47,854 nt of DNA, from positions 1 through 47,854 of the forward strand of contig QZKB01000119.1 of the NCBI GenBank assembly GCA_003599415.1, in the 5' to 3' direction. This DNA is from Ignavibacteriales bacterium. GTDB lineage: Bacteria; Bacteroidota; Ignavibacteria; Ignavibacteriales; SURF-24. A model generated the notes under the pieces. It had not been told where the DNA came from and made no database searches. It saw only the letters and a list, made by a program, of their open reading frames with translations. How positions within the stretch are numbered: the first letter of the stretch is position 1; each line of letters opens with the position of its first letter. A program made the position numbers and the translations under genes. Positions 9,721-18,889 of the stretch are shown here, in pieces.

Positions 9721-9748
9721 ATCGCCCGTAAATGCGGGCGATTTTTTT
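9721..9748 (+). terminator. Rho-independent terminator after the M28 peptidase
   Basis: A perfect 8-bp stem, ATCGCCCG (9721-9728) with CGGGCGAT (9735-9742), has a 6-base loop and a following T run to 9748. It starts 12 bases after the peptidase stop codon. Confidence 0.9.
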
Positions 9749-9868
9749 ATTGGATAGCCTGCAGAATTATAAGGGAAAATTTAGAGTTAAATTATCGTGG
9801 TTCTAATTTATGTACTTGTAAAATTCTATCCCATTTACTAATTATAAATGAGAATAAAAGAGGTAATT

Positions 9869-10372
9869 ATGAAAATCAGGATTGTGTATGTGTTAATGTT
9901 CGTAATGTTATTGGGTATTAATTTGTTCAGTCAAAGCCCAAGAGGAAAAGATTTCGGATTCGGAATTATACTGGGTGAACCTACCGGTATTACGGTAAAG
10001 TACTGGTTTAACAGCGAGAATGCTCTTGTTGGAAACTTAGGTACTTCGTACTTTGGCAAACCAAGATTGGATGTTGAATATCTATGGCATTTCGATGCGT
10101 TTAATTCTTCTATTGTGAAAATGTATGCCGGTCCTGGCGGTGTGTTAGGCTTTGGTGAAGGAAACAGTTATTGGTATGAATGGAAGAATGACAGGTTCTA
10201 TTACCGCAAATCCGGTGAACTCGGTTTGGGAATTAAAGGATTGGTAGGTATAAATATAATTCCCCGCAGAACCCCGTTAGAAATATTTCTTGAAATAGGC
10301 GTTTTGATTGGTATGGCACCCGATTTTGGCTCACAAGGTGAAGCCGCTTTGGGAATCAGGTTCTATCCGTAA
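9869..10372 (+). CDS. Small exported beta-barrel-like protein, function unknown
   Basis: A protein of 167 residues from the ATG at 9869, which follows an AGAGG ribosome-binding site. The in-frame ATG at 9848 has no such site and would bury the signal peptide. Residues 1-22 are a signal peptide ending near LFSQ. The rest consists of short glycine-rich amphipathic strands (GFGIILGEPTGITVKYWF, GFGEGN, GLGIKGLVGINII), as in small outer-membrane barrels, and it ends in the aromatic-rich GIRFYP. I do not recognise a named family. It is flanked by terminators on both sides and so appears to be a single-gene transcript. Confidence 0.75.
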   Translation: MKIRIVYVLMFVMLLGINLFSQSPRGKDFGFGIILGEPTGITVKYWFNSENALVGNLGTSYFGKPRLDVEYLWHFDAFNSSIVKMYAGPGGVLGFGEGNSYWYEWKNDRFYYRKSGELGLGIKGLVGINIIPRRTPLEIFLEIGVLIGMAPDFGSQGEAALGIRFYP

Positions 10373-10414
10373 AATTCCGGCCCGATTGTAAAATTTAATT
10401 TGTATTAAATAAGT

Positions 10415-10452
10415 GGAGTCTGTAATAAATTATTTATAACAGACTCCTTTTT
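10415..10452 (+). terminator. Rho-independent terminator after the small barrel gene
   Basis: A 9-bp stem, GGAGTCTGT (10415-10423) with ACAGACTCC (10439-10447), encloses an AT-rich 15-base loop and is followed by five T residues. It lies 43 bases past the stop. The minus-strand side lacks a T run, so it probably serves the + strand only. Confidence 0.8.
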
Positions 10453-10485
10453 ATATAAAGAATATCAGCTTATTTCTACCTGACT

Positions 10486-11763
10486 TTACTTAAAATCAAT
10501 ATACATATCTTCAAAGTTCAGTATCATTTCATCAAACTTAGAAATCAAATCCTGACCGATATTCCCATAAAATTTATCACCGGCCTCATCAATGTTTTTT
10601 GTTAGTACTTTAACATCTGTAAGCACTACCTTTTTATTCCCAATATAAATATTGAATTCAGGTAAAGTATACACTTCTGTTTCAACCATACCGCCTGCTC
10701 CACCCATTTGTACAACTTCAGGTTTTCCTTTTTCAATTACTTCATTTTTATACTTATCAAGATACGGTTTGAATAAATCCGTATGCTTTGCGCCGGTATC
10801 AAAATGAAAACATAAAGTGTCCTTGTCAGTAATAAAAGAAACAATCGGCATTAAACCATCAAGCGCCAGATTATTTAATTCACTTTCAACTGTTTGAGCA
10901 GGAATAGTTATATACCCGTTCTTATTTATTCTCACTTCTTTAAGTTGTTCAATTACAGGGTAACCAATAATTCCGTTCACATAATACCCTATTGATGGAA
11001 ATGAAATCATTTCATCCGGTACAACAAGAAATACCGCATTACGAATTAAAATATTACCCATATAAAAACTATCTGCAACACCAATTGCAGATTTGTTTTG
11101 AACGCCCGTACTGCTTCCAACATCGAAAGTAACATCAAAGATTTTCAGTCCCAGTTTCTTTGCAAGCGTAGTATTAATGGTGGAAATATTAGCCCCGGTA
11201 TCAAAAATAAAATCATATAGACTATCAGCAAATTTCACCGGCACATTCATAAGTTTAGCTAAATCCCGTTTCAGCGGAATTTTAACTTCATTCTTAAATG
11301 AAACACTTTGCTTTTCAACTTTGGTTAATGCATTATAAATTATATTTGAATTTTCTATGTCAGCAATTTCCATACTATCCATAACACTCTTATACATAGT
11401 CAGAATTATCTCACCGGTTTTTCCCGCTTTTTCATATTCATAAGTCTTGTAAAAATTATCCTGTTGAATTTTTAATAAATCGGCTTTCATTGTATCATCC
11501 AGGGCATCTGAATAATTACTGAATAAGGATTCAATTGTATTAATGGAATACTGATTCTTATTATAGGCATTTTCCACAAAAGCATTAAAGTATAACTTTT
11601 TTACCTCACTGATGTCCGGAGGATTCCGACGTAATATCTTTCTCATCCTGAAAAATTCTTTTTTATCTAACAATTCCTTAAGCTGCGTTTCCGTTTGAGT
11701 TAAACCGGCAAAAATCAGATTTCCCAATAAAACAAGAAGCAAAGCCAGCGTTAATTTTTTCAT
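10486..11763 (-). CDS. Exported retropepsin-like aspartic protease with two DTG motifs
   Basis: A protein of 425 residues with a signal peptide (1-19), a helical N-terminal region (about 25-150) and two retropepsin-like aspartyl protease units. The first active-site loop is FDTGANIS with Asp188. The second is FDTGAKHTD with Asp322. Each is followed by hydrophobic-hydrophobic-Gly segments (IIGYPV; GNIGQDLI). Bacterial members of the Asp_protease_2 group usually carry one or two such units. Two units in one chain would give a pseudo-dimeric active site. It is divergent from the lipoprotein gene. Target proteins are unknown. Confidence 0.88.
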   Translation of the reverse strand: MKKLTLALLLVLLGNLIFAGLTQTETQLKELLDKKEFFRMRKILRRNPPDISEVKKLYFNAFVENAYNKNQYSINTIESLFSNYSDALDDTMKADLLKIQQDNFYKTYEYEKAGKTGEIILTMYKSVMDSMEIADIENSNIIYNALTKVEKQSVSFKNEVKIPLKRDLAKLMNVPVKFADSLYDFIFDTGANISTINTTLAKKLGLKIFDVTFDVGSSTGVQNKSAIGVADSFYMGNILIRNAVFLVVPDEMISFPSIGYYVNGIIGYPVIEQLKEVRINKNGYITIPAQTVESELNNLALDGLMPIVSFITDKDTLCFHFDTGAKHTDLFKPYLDKYKNEVIEKGKPEVVQMGGAGGMVETEVYTLPEFNIYIGNKKVVLTDVKVLTKNIDEAGDKFYGNIGQDLISKFDEMILNFEDMYIDFK

Positions 11764-11933
11764 TTTGTAGCCTTAAATAATGATAGTAAGTAAAAGGTAT
11801 CTTTTTCAATGTTTAGACTTAAGACCTTTAATATTGTTCCGGCTAATTATATTCTTAATACTATTAATTCATTATGAAACCCATTTGTTTTTGCTTCGTC
11901 TTAATCTTAAAGAAGAAACAGATAGAGGTAAAA

Positions 11934-12974
11934 ATGGCAAATTCATTTCAAAAAAAACAATATATATTTTTAAGCCTTCTGCTTTTTTCCACGCTTATAT
12001 TATTTGGATGCGGTTCTGCTCACGAAGTCTATCATGAAAAATATACTATGTTAGATTCGGACAGAGGCAAAACATCTGTTTCTTTTGAAACGCGGGAAGA
12101 TGGGGAAATAATTAAATGGAAAGCTGTTTTCAGAGATGATGAGCTGGCTGCTTTGTATAAAGACAGTGAAAGGATACCAAAAGCTGAGTTTAATAAATAC
12201 GAAGATATGATTGATTACAAGCTTAATAAACTGCGCGGAGAAAAAAGGCATTTCACTTTTAATTTTGACGGATTCGATAAAGAACTATTCAAAGAAAAAA
12301 TGAAAGAGTTCAAAAAGAATTTTAAAATGCACAAACATGAATGGGATTTTGATAAGCAGGAATTCGAAGGTGAAATGCAAAAGCTGAAAGAAGAACTAAG
12401 TAAGTTGAAAGACATTGAGATAAATGCCGAATTCGATGAAGATGAATTTAATAAAGGGATGAAGGAACTTAAAAGGTCTCTGAAAGAAATGAAGATTAAA
12501 ATCCCTAAGATTCATATAGATATGGATGGGGTTAGACATTCCATTCGTATTCCAAAGCATTTGTGTGATGATGATGAATTTGCAGATATCGAAATTGATA
12601 TTCCGGATGTTCATATAGATAATCTTCGGGATATCGACATACCTGAGATTAATATTCCGGATATAGATATTCCTGAGATTAATATTGATTTATCCGGTTT
12701 GGAAGAAAGCATGGAAGAACTGGAACATAACATGAAAAACCTTGATGTTGAAATGAAAGAATTAGACGCGTTTGTTGAAGAAATGAAAAATGAAATGGTA
12801 AAAGACAATCTTATTAAAAACGCTGACGATGAAGTAAAAATTAAATTATCCAAAGAAGAAATGAAAGTTGACGGTAAAAAAGTATCGGATGAATTACATA
12901 AGAAGTACAAAGATTTATACAAAAAACACTTTGACAAAGAACTTGATGATGATAACCATTTCAATATCAATTAA
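11934..12974 (+). CDS. Highly charged repeat-containing lipoprotein, function unknown
   Basis: A protein of 346 residues starting at the ATG at 11934, preceded by AGAGG at good spacing. The open frame extends upstream to 11874 without support. A hydrophobic leader ends in the lipobox LFGC, so the mature protein should be lipid-anchored. The body is dominated by Lys, Glu and Asp. Helical coiled-coil-like stretches (about 90-200 and 255-300) flank a strand-like region (about 214-255) made of alternating Ile/Asp with a 10-residue repeat. I recognise no domain family. A strong terminator follows. The charge pattern could suit a cell-envelope spacer or a protein-binding scaffold, but that is a guess. 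Confidence 0.8.
   Translation: MANSFQKKQYIFLSLLLFSTLILFGCGSAHEVYHEKYTMLDSDRGKTSVSFETREDGEIIKWKAVFRDDELAALYKDSERIPKAEFNKYEDMIDYKLNKLRGEKRHFTFNFDGFDKELFKEKMKEFKKNFKMHKHEWDFDKQEFEGEMQKLKEELSKLKDIEINAEFDEDEFNKGMKELKRSLKEMKIKIPKIHIDMDGVRHSIRIPKHLCDDDEFADIEIDIPDVHIDNLRDIDIPEINIPDIDIPEINIDLSGLEESMEELEHNMKNLDVEMKELDAFVEEMKNEMVKDNLIKNADDEVKIKLSKEEMKVDGKKVSDELHKKYKDLYKKHFDKELDDDNHFNIN
12639..12698 (+). repeat. 30-base tandem repeat coding for IPEIN-type decapeptides
   Basis: Two adjacent 30-base units encode IPEINIPDID (residues 236-245) and IPEINIDLSG (246-255) of the lipoprotein. A degenerate earlier copy (IDIPDVHIDN) precedes them. CCTGAGATTAATATT recurs exactly at 12642 and 12672. Confidence 0.75.
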
Positions 12975-13004
12975 TCTACACTCCTTAATTGATTGATTAG
13001 CTAG

Positions 13005-13034
13005 GCAACCAAAAACTATTTTGGTTGCTTTTTT
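13005..13034 (+). terminator. Rho-independent terminator after the lipoprotein gene
   Basis: A 10-bp stem, GCAACCAAAA (13005-13014) with TTTTGGTTGC (13019-13028), has a 4-base loop and six T residues after it. It begins 31 bases past the lipoprotein stop. Confidence 0.9.
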
Positions 13035-13139
13035 ATTATAGAAATTTTCAGCAGATTACGTCTAAGGTTACACAATTAAAACTGATTTATAATTAATGAG
13101 TTGAATTTTTACTTCTCTTATTAAACAGGACTATCTATA

Positions 13140-15272
13140 ATGAAATATCTACAGGGAATTTCAGTCGCTCTTCTTTTCATATTATTTGTACCGGTTATTT
13201 TGCAGGCACAGACTATTATCTCAGGAAAAGTAACAGATAAATCAGGCAGCCCGCTACCTTCTGCCAATATATATTTAAAGGATACATACGACGGAATTTC
13301 TTCAGACATAAACGGGAATTACGTCTTTACAACAAGCGAAACAGGCAACCAGGTTTTAGTTGCGAGCTTTATTGGTTTCGTAACCAAAGAAGAAAAGATA
13401 ACCATCAACAGCAAAGAAATTAAATTTGATTTTGTTCTTGAAGATGCAGCATCGTCAACAGGAACTGTTGTAATTTCTGCCGGAGCATTTGAAGCAAGCG
13501 ATGAGAATAAATCCGTTATTTTCAGACCATTAGATATTTTAACAACCGGTTCTTCTGCAGATATTTATTATGCGATGAGCACTTTACCAGGCTCGCAGCA
13601 AATTGGTGAAACAGAAGGCTTGTTTGTACGCGGCGGTTCTTCTGCAGAGACTAAAACAATTATTGATGAAATGATTGTACAAAAACCTTTTTACAGTACG
13701 GTTCCGGATGTTGCATCGAGAGGTAGATTTTCTCCTGCTCTTTTCAAGGGACTTACTTTTAGCGCCGGAGGATATTCTGCTCAATACGGACAGGCATTAT
13801 CATCAGCATTAATTCTTAAAAGTACCGATCTTGCTCCCGATACAAGAAGCTCAATAAATCTTATGTCAGTTGGCTTTGGCGGTTCACATGTTCAAAGATG
13901 GGAAAATGCTTCATTATCTGTTGAAGCCGGTTACTATGATATGGCGCCCTACTTTAAAATTCAAAAACAGAAACAGGATTGGGTAAAAGTGCCTGCAACA
14001 TTTGAAGGTCAGGTCGTCTTTCGTCAGAAGGTTTCTGAGAACGGTATGTTTAAGTTTTATTCATCTTACAGCAATGACAGGATGAAGCTGAACATGAAAA
14101 ATCTTGATAACCTTACCACGATAGACTCCTACCAGTTAATTAATGATAATTTTTATCTGAACTCGAGTTACTATGATATTCTTGCAAAAGAATGGACTTT
14201 CTTCTCGGGAATTTCTTACAGTAAAAATGTAGACAACATAGAATGGAACTCTGCTAAAATCAGGATGAACAACGAAATGAGCCAGGCTAAGGTTACTCTT
14301 TCACGTCAGATTATGGAAGGTTCATTTATAACTTTTGGAGGAGAAGTAAACAAACAGTTCTTTAATGATAAGTATAACCAATACGGACGAGATGCCGAAG
14401 ATTTTTATTTTTCAGGATTTGCAGAGACGGATATTTTTCTTTCAAATAATATTGCCGGAAGATTTGGATTACGTTTTGAAAAATCTAAAATTGTCGATAA
14501 AACTAATCTTGCTCCGCGAGTTTCCCTTGCTTACAAACTCGGGCAGTACGATCAGATAAACCTTGCCTACGGGCAGTTTTACCAGATTCCTGAACGTGAA
14601 TTTTTATTTCAAACCGATAAACTTGATTTCGAAAAAGCAACTCATTACATAGCTAATTACCAGTTTATTGGTCCCGCATTTACATTTCGCTTAGAAGGTT
14701 ATTATAAAGATTATAAAAATCTTGTTAAAACATTACCGGGTATGGACAGCACCTACAATAATAACGGAAAAGGTTATGCAAAGGGAATTGATGTCTTCCT
14801 TCGGTATAACCAATTCTCAAGCAGCGGAATGGATATGTGGTTTTCCTATACTTACCTTGATACCAAAAGAGATTACCGTAACTTCCCAACAATGGCAACG
14901 CCAACTTTTGCCGCACCACATACCTTTTCTATTGTATCTAAACAATGGGTCAGCAGCCTGAACAGTTTATTTGGTGTTACTTTAACTTATGCAACCGGAA
15001 GACCATATTATAATCCTAATAATCCGGTCTTTAACAGTGATAAGACAAAGAATTATTTTAACATGAGCGCTAACTGCAGTCATCTTACAAATCTATTTGG
15101 TAACCTCACAGTAATCTTCCTTTCTATCGATAATATTTTTGCTTATGAAAATATATATTCCTACCGCTATTCAACGGATGGAAAAATAAGAGAACCCTTA
15201 ACTGCATCGGCATCAAGATTTTTCTTTATAGGAATTTTTGTTTCACTTGGTGAAAATCCTACTAATTTTTGA
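13140..15272 (+). CDS. TonB-dependent outer-membrane receptor
   Basis: A protein of 710 residues. A signal peptide (1-24, ending LQAQ) precedes a carboxypeptidase-regulatory-like domain (about 25-105; ISGKVTDKSGSPLPSANIYLKDT). A plug domain (about 125-230, with LFVRGGSSAETKTIIDEM) and a 22-strand-type barrel to the C-terminus follow. At 710 residues it is short for a Bacteroidota SusC protein, and no SusD gene is adjacent, so it looks more like a plain siderophore/cofactor-type or uncharacterised receptor. It should import a substrate across the outer membrane using TonB energy. It is the first gene of a + strand run with the TPR-like, DUF362 and DUF6599 genes. Confidence 0.9.
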   Translation: MKYLQGISVALLFILFVPVILQAQTIISGKVTDKSGSPLPSANIYLKDTYDGISSDINGNYVFTTSETGNQVLVASFIGFVTKEEKITINSKEIKFDFVLEDAASSTGTVVISAGAFEASDENKSVIFRPLDILTTGSSADIYYAMSTLPGSQQIGETEGLFVRGGSSAETKTIIDEMIVQKPFYSTVPDVASRGRFSPALFKGLTFSAGGYSAQYGQALSSALILKSTDLAPDTRSSINLMSVGFGGSHVQRWENASLSVEAGYYDMAPYFKIQKQKQDWVKVPATFEGQVVFRQKVSENGMFKFYSSYSNDRMKLNMKNLDNLTTIDSYQLINDNFYLNSSYYDILAKEWTFFSGISYSKNVDNIEWNSAKIRMNNEMSQAKVTLSRQIMEGSFITFGGEVNKQFFNDKYNQYGRDAEDFYFSGFAETDIFLSNNIAGRFGLRFEKSKIVDKTNLAPRVSLAYKLGQYDQINLAYGQFYQIPEREFLFQTDKLDFEKATHYIANYQFIGPAFTFRLEGYYKDYKNLVKTLPGMDSTYNNNGKGYAKGIDVFLRYNQFSSSGMDMWFSYTYLDTKRDYRNFPTMATPTFAAPHTFSIVSKQWVSSLNSLFGVTLTYATGRPYYNPNNPVFNSDKTKNYFNMSANCSHLTNLFGNLTVIFLSIDNIFAYENIYSYRYSTDGKIREPLTASASRFFFIGIFVSLGENPTNF

Positions 15273-15319
15273 TTAAATTTCTTCCGGTGATTTTTTACTT
15301 TAAACTTATGAGGTAAATT

Positions 15320-15988
15320 ATGAGAACACGGTTACTGCTCTATTTCATTCTTACTTTAACTATATCCTGTTTTGCCCAGGAGGACAAATACACAAAGACA
15401 ATGAGCAAAACAATGATGATGATGGATTCTGCAAGAACGAATGTTGACTTTGTTAATCTGTCCAACGCATTCGAAAGAATTGCCAAAGCCGAAAAATCGA
15501 AATGGATTCCTTACTACTATGCTGCTGAATGCCAGATTATGGCAAGCTTCATGGATTCGGTTAACGGTAAAAAAGATAGCTATCTTGATAAGGCTGATAT
15601 TTATTTAACAATTGCAGATTCGCTTCAGCCTAATGATTCAGAGATTTATACATTAAAAGGTTTTTCTGCGCAGATGAGGATGGTTGTTAATCCAATGCAG
15701 CGCTGGCAAAAATACGGAGAACTATCTAATTCACTTTTTGAAAAGGCAAAAGAATTAAATCCTGATAACCCAAGACCGGATTATCTTGTTGGGCAGGCCC
15801 TACTTTATACACCGGAAGCTTTTGGCGGTGGAAAGAAAAATGCTTTGCCGGTTTTAAAACAGTCACAGGAAAAATACAAGAAGTTTAAACCGGAAACTTC
15901 AATTTCACCAAACTGGGGAGGAAGCATATTGAATAATCTATTAAAAAGTCTTGAAGAGGATTCAACTAAAACCGGAACTTCAAAATAA
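15320..15988 (+). CDS. Exported TPR-like protein, function unknown
   Basis: A protein of 222 residues following a GAGG ribosome-binding site. Residues 1-19 form a signal peptide ending SCFAQ. The remainder is helical with tetratricopeptide-like spacing (FVNLSNAFERIAKAEKSKWIPYYYAAEC and LADIYLTIADSLQPNDSEIYTLKGF), and a second set occurs around NSLFEKAKELNPDNPRPDYLVG. TPR folds usually mediate protein-protein contacts. It lies 47 bases after the receptor gene and 53 bases before the DUF362 gene, so it probably acts with them in the periplasm. The family often appears next to TonB receptors in Bacteroidota, which I state from general knowledge. Confidence 0.75.
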   Translation: MRTRLLLYFILTLTISCFAQEDKYTKTMSKTMMMMDSARTNVDFVNLSNAFERIAKAEKSKWIPYYYAAECQIMASFMDSVNGKKDSYLDKADIYLTIADSLQPNDSEIYTLKGFSAQMRMVVNPMQRWQKYGELSNSLFEKAKELNPDNPRPDYLVGQALLYTPEAFGGGKKNALPVLKQSQEKYKKFKPETSISPNWGGSILNNLLKSLEEDSTKTGTSK

Positions 15989-16041
15989 ATCTGAGATTAA
16001 ATATCATCTTAATAATTAATTACTGAATAGCTGAGGGAAAA

Positions 16042-17196
16042 ATGGACCGGAGAAAATTTTTTAAAACTGTTGGCTTAACGGGGGCAGGAATTACTTTGGC
16101 TCCTTTAATTAAAACTACTTCATTTGCAGGAACAATTTTTTCTGAGAAGCCGGACACAAATATTAATGATGCGTTGAAATATCCAAGAACAGCAGATTCG
16201 ATGCCGGGCAAATTTCCTGCAAAGGTTATTCAACTAATGAACGATAATAGCGTTCAAGAAGATAAGTTTAATAAAGCCGCTATAAATGATATGGTTGAAA
16301 AAGGAATGCTTTCACTTACCGGCAAAGAAAATATTGATGAAGCATGGTTAACATTATTTTCTCCAAAAGACAGAATTGGTTTAAAGGTCAATCCGGTTGC
16401 AGGACCTGATCTCTCCACTTCTCCGGAAATTACTGAGGCGATAATTGAGCAGTTAATTCATGCGGGGGTTCCTAAAGAAAATATTTTAATCTGGGACAGG
16501 CGTGAGTTTGAATTATTCGAAGCCGGATTTACCGAAGAAAGATTCCCGGGAATAAAAATTATAGGCACAGAAAGAAAAGATAAGCAAGGTTCATTCTACA
16601 ATGCGGAAGGAAAACTTTACGGCGAAGAAATGATTGATAAGAAATGGTACTACTGGGCAGACTGCGAAGAAAAGTATGATGCTGAAACAATACCTTACAT
16701 GATTAACGAAGGAAAATATTCCTACTTCACAAAAATATGCACAGAGATGGTTGATAAAATTATCAATGTCCCCATTCTGAAAAATGCCGGAGCATCAATA
16801 ACATTATGCTTAAAGAATCTTGCGTATGGTGCAATTTCAAATACCGGCAGGCTGCATAAACAACTTTGGGCAGAAACATGTGCGGAAGTAAATGCTTTTC
16901 CTCCGTTGCGGGATAAAGTTGTGCTTAATATTGTTGATGGTATTAAAGGATGCTTTCAGGGCGGACCCGGCGCTAATCCTCAGTTTATAACCGAGTTCAA
17001 AACTGTCTTAATCGGAACAGATCCGGTTGCTGTTGACAGAGTCGGATATGACTTCATTCTGAAGAAACGAATTGAAGAAAAGATCCAGAAGGAAGATTCT
17101 GCTAAAGGGAAAGTTTTTATGGAACTTGCAGAAAATTTAAAACTCGGCACAGCCGATCTTGAGAAGATTTCAATTACTAAAATTGATATGAAATGA
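16042..17196 (+). CDS. Tat-exported DUF362-family protein
   Basis: A protein of 384 residues starting after GAGGG. The N-terminus carries a twin-arginine motif (RRKFFK) and a hydrophobic stretch ending SFAG, so it should leave the cytoplasm folded through the Tat system. The body matches the DUF362 pattern: a VKVNPVAGPD-like motif, the segment IPKENILIWDR-type (here VPKENILIWDR), a middle LKNAGASITLCLKNLAYG, and a C-terminal DGIKGCFQGGPGANPQ with GTDPVAVDRVGYDF. DUF362 proteins often occur with iron-sulfur proteins. Here I see scattered cysteines but no ferredoxin CxxCxxC cluster. Tat export suggests a cofactor. The substrate is unknown. The next gene overlaps its stop by ATGA. Confidence 0.85.
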   Translation: MDRRKFFKTVGLTGAGITLAPLIKTTSFAGTIFSEKPDTNINDALKYPRTADSMPGKFPAKVIQLMNDNSVQEDKFNKAAINDMVEKGMLSLTGKENIDEAWLTLFSPKDRIGLKVNPVAGPDLSTSPEITEAIIEQLIHAGVPKENILIWDRREFELFEAGFTEERFPGIKIIGTERKDKQGSFYNAEGKLYGEEMIDKKWYYWADCEEKYDAETIPYMINEGKYSYFTKICTEMVDKIINVPILKNAGASITLCLKNLAYGAISNTGRLHKQLWAETCAEVNAFPPLRDKVVLNIVDGIKGCFQGGPGANPQFITEFKTVLIGTDPVAVDRVGYDFILKKRIEEKIQKEDSAKGKVFMELAENLKLGTADLEKISITKIDMK

Positions 17197-18062
17197 GAAA
17201 CAGGATTTTTATTTTTATAGTTTTATTATGCACAGGCGTTTTAGCGGAGGCAGAATTTCCAAGACTTGAAGTGAAAGATTTGCCCGGTTCAGTTTTTACG
17301 AGAGAACAGACTTTTAACGGCGAATCACTCTGGGGATATATTGATGGTGGCGCTGATCTTTATCTTGAATATGGTTTTACAAGTTTGCTTGTGCAGGAAC
17401 TGGATTTAAACCAAATTCATTATACAGTTAATATTTACAGGATGAAAGATTCTGCATCCGCATTCGGAATTTTTTCCATATCAAGATATAAATGCAACAA
17501 GGTTGATTCCATTTCCGAATTCAGTTGTATCTCGAATTTCCAGTTCCAGGTTGTTAAAGGAAATTATTATATCCAGATAATAAATAATAAAGGAAATAAA
17601 GCAGCAAAGGATGAGAGCAAAAAAATCGCTTCAGTTCTTTTAACCAAAACAGCCGATAAGGATATTGCAATTCCCGGAATCTTCAGGAATAAATTAGTTG
17701 CCGGGGAATCAGAGCAATTAAAATATATTAATGGAATACTTGGATTACAGAATGGCTACCCGGATTGGATTGACCGTTTTTCAGATACCTCGGGATTTTC
17801 TCTATATATTTTACCGTTTGAAGTTGATGGCAAGTCATTAATCATAAGTCTTATAAAATTTTCAGGTGAAGATCAGCTAAAAGAATTCCTGAAACAGTTA
17901 AAGATTGATTATTCAATAGAAGATAAATTCAAACTATACAAAGCAGAAAATAAAACAATTACAATTGCAAAGTGCGGTGATTCAGTTCTCTTACTTGAAG
18001 GAGACAGTACGCTAAACAATATTGATGCTTATGTTGAACTTGTAAAAGTCTGCGGACAATAA
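17193..18062 (+). CDS. DUF6599-like exported protein
   Basis: A protein of 289 residues with a signal peptide (about 1-20). The segment LWGYIDGGADLYLEYGFTSL is the clearest family mark and resembles DUF6599 proteins. Later regions (YRMKDSASAFGIFS, QVVKGNYYIQI) also fit. The start codon overlaps the DUF362 stop (ATGA), so translation is coupled. Its role is unknown, but the coupling suggests both proteins work in the same periplasmic process. Its stop codon directly abuts the stop codon of the convergent thioesterase gene. Confidence 0.75.
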   Translation: MRNRIFIFIVLLCTGVLAEAEFPRLEVKDLPGSVFTREQTFNGESLWGYIDGGADLYLEYGFTSLLVQELDLNQIHYTVNIYRMKDSASAFGIFSISRYKCNKVDSISEFSCISNFQFQVVKGNYYIQIINNKGNKAAKDESKKIASVLLTKTADKDIAIPGIFRNKLVAGESEQLKYINGILGLQNGYPDWIDRFSDTSGFSLYILPFEVDGKSLIISLIKFSGEDQLKEFLKQLKIDYSIEDKFKLYKAENKTITIAKCGDSVLLLEGDSTLNNIDAYVELVKVCGQ

Positions 18063-18800
18063 TTATTGTTTTGTCCAGTGCGTTTCAAGCAAACAGACTT
18101 CAACATCTTCATCCATTATTTTATGATTGCAAATAATTCCTGAAGATTCTTCATTTATCTCAACAATAGTTTTTATCTTCTTACCGAAATGTGTTTCCTT
18201 TTTATAAATCACTTTCAGCCTTTTTAAAACGCACGTCTTTAATATATCAGTTGGAATAGCTTCCAAAGCCCATTCAACATATTTAATATTATTCACGTGG
18301 TCGTTAGTATCAATATCACTTTGTCTTACAAAAAATTCCTTCTGGTTATCAATCCTGTTCACAGTCCCTATTTCATCAAGCTTAAGTTCTATCCTGTCTT
18401 CCATAGGAACGTTGTAATAACCGTAAAGTTCTTCTGTAATTTTTGTCGGCCGGCGGATGCTTGTATCAACAAGAAACCAGATTGAATTTCCGGTTATTAA
18501 TTGCTCATTGTTTTTACCTCTTACATCAAATGTCCTGTAAGCATAAAATTTTGAGTAACCGTGCGGTTCAGTAATAATGTTTACGCTGTCCGTAAAATGA
18601 GGATAGTTGTGAATTATGATATCCCACTTATAAAGCAGCCAGGCAATTTTATTCGTGTGATAATAATTCAATCCGACTCCCGCATCTTCAGAGTGAAGCA
18701 GCGCTATGTCTTCGAAATATCTGAGCAGACTTGTAATGTGAAGCCTAAGGTTTGTATCGCAATCGTAGTAATGAACAAAATATTCTCTGTTGAACTTCAT
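18063..18800 (-). CDS. Acyl-ACP thioesterase-family protein
   Basis: A protein of 245 residues with two hot-dog folds, as in bacterial acyl-ACP thioesterases (PF01643). The first fold includes the YYDCDTNLRLHITSLLRYFEDIA helix and the second FFVRQSDIDTNDHVNNIKYVEWALEAIP. The second carries the conserved Asn/His/Glu region expected for catalysis (NDHVNN...E). It would release fatty acids from acyl carrier protein or CoA in the cytoplasm. It is a single gene, divergent from the rubrerythrin-VIT1 gene and convergent with DUF6599. Acyl-CoA thioesterase activity is an alternative. Confidence 0.85.
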   Translation of the reverse strand: MKFNREYFVHYYDCDTNLRLHITSLLRYFEDIALLHSEDAGVGLNYYHTNKIAWLLYKWDIIIHNYPHFTDSVNIITEPHGYSKFYAYRTFDVRGKNNEQLITGNSIWFLVDTSIRRPTKITEELYGYYNVPMEDRIELKLDEIGTVNRIDNQKEFFVRQSDIDTNDHVNNIKYVEWALEAIPTDILKTCVLKRLKVIYKKETHFGKKIKTIVEINEESSGIICNHKIMDEDVEVCLLETHWTKQ

Positions 18801-18889
18801 GCAGGTATTTTTCCGTTTATCTGTTTATATTTTTAATGCCTAAAATTACTCAGTAAATATAACAACACAAACAAAGAATTAATCTGATT

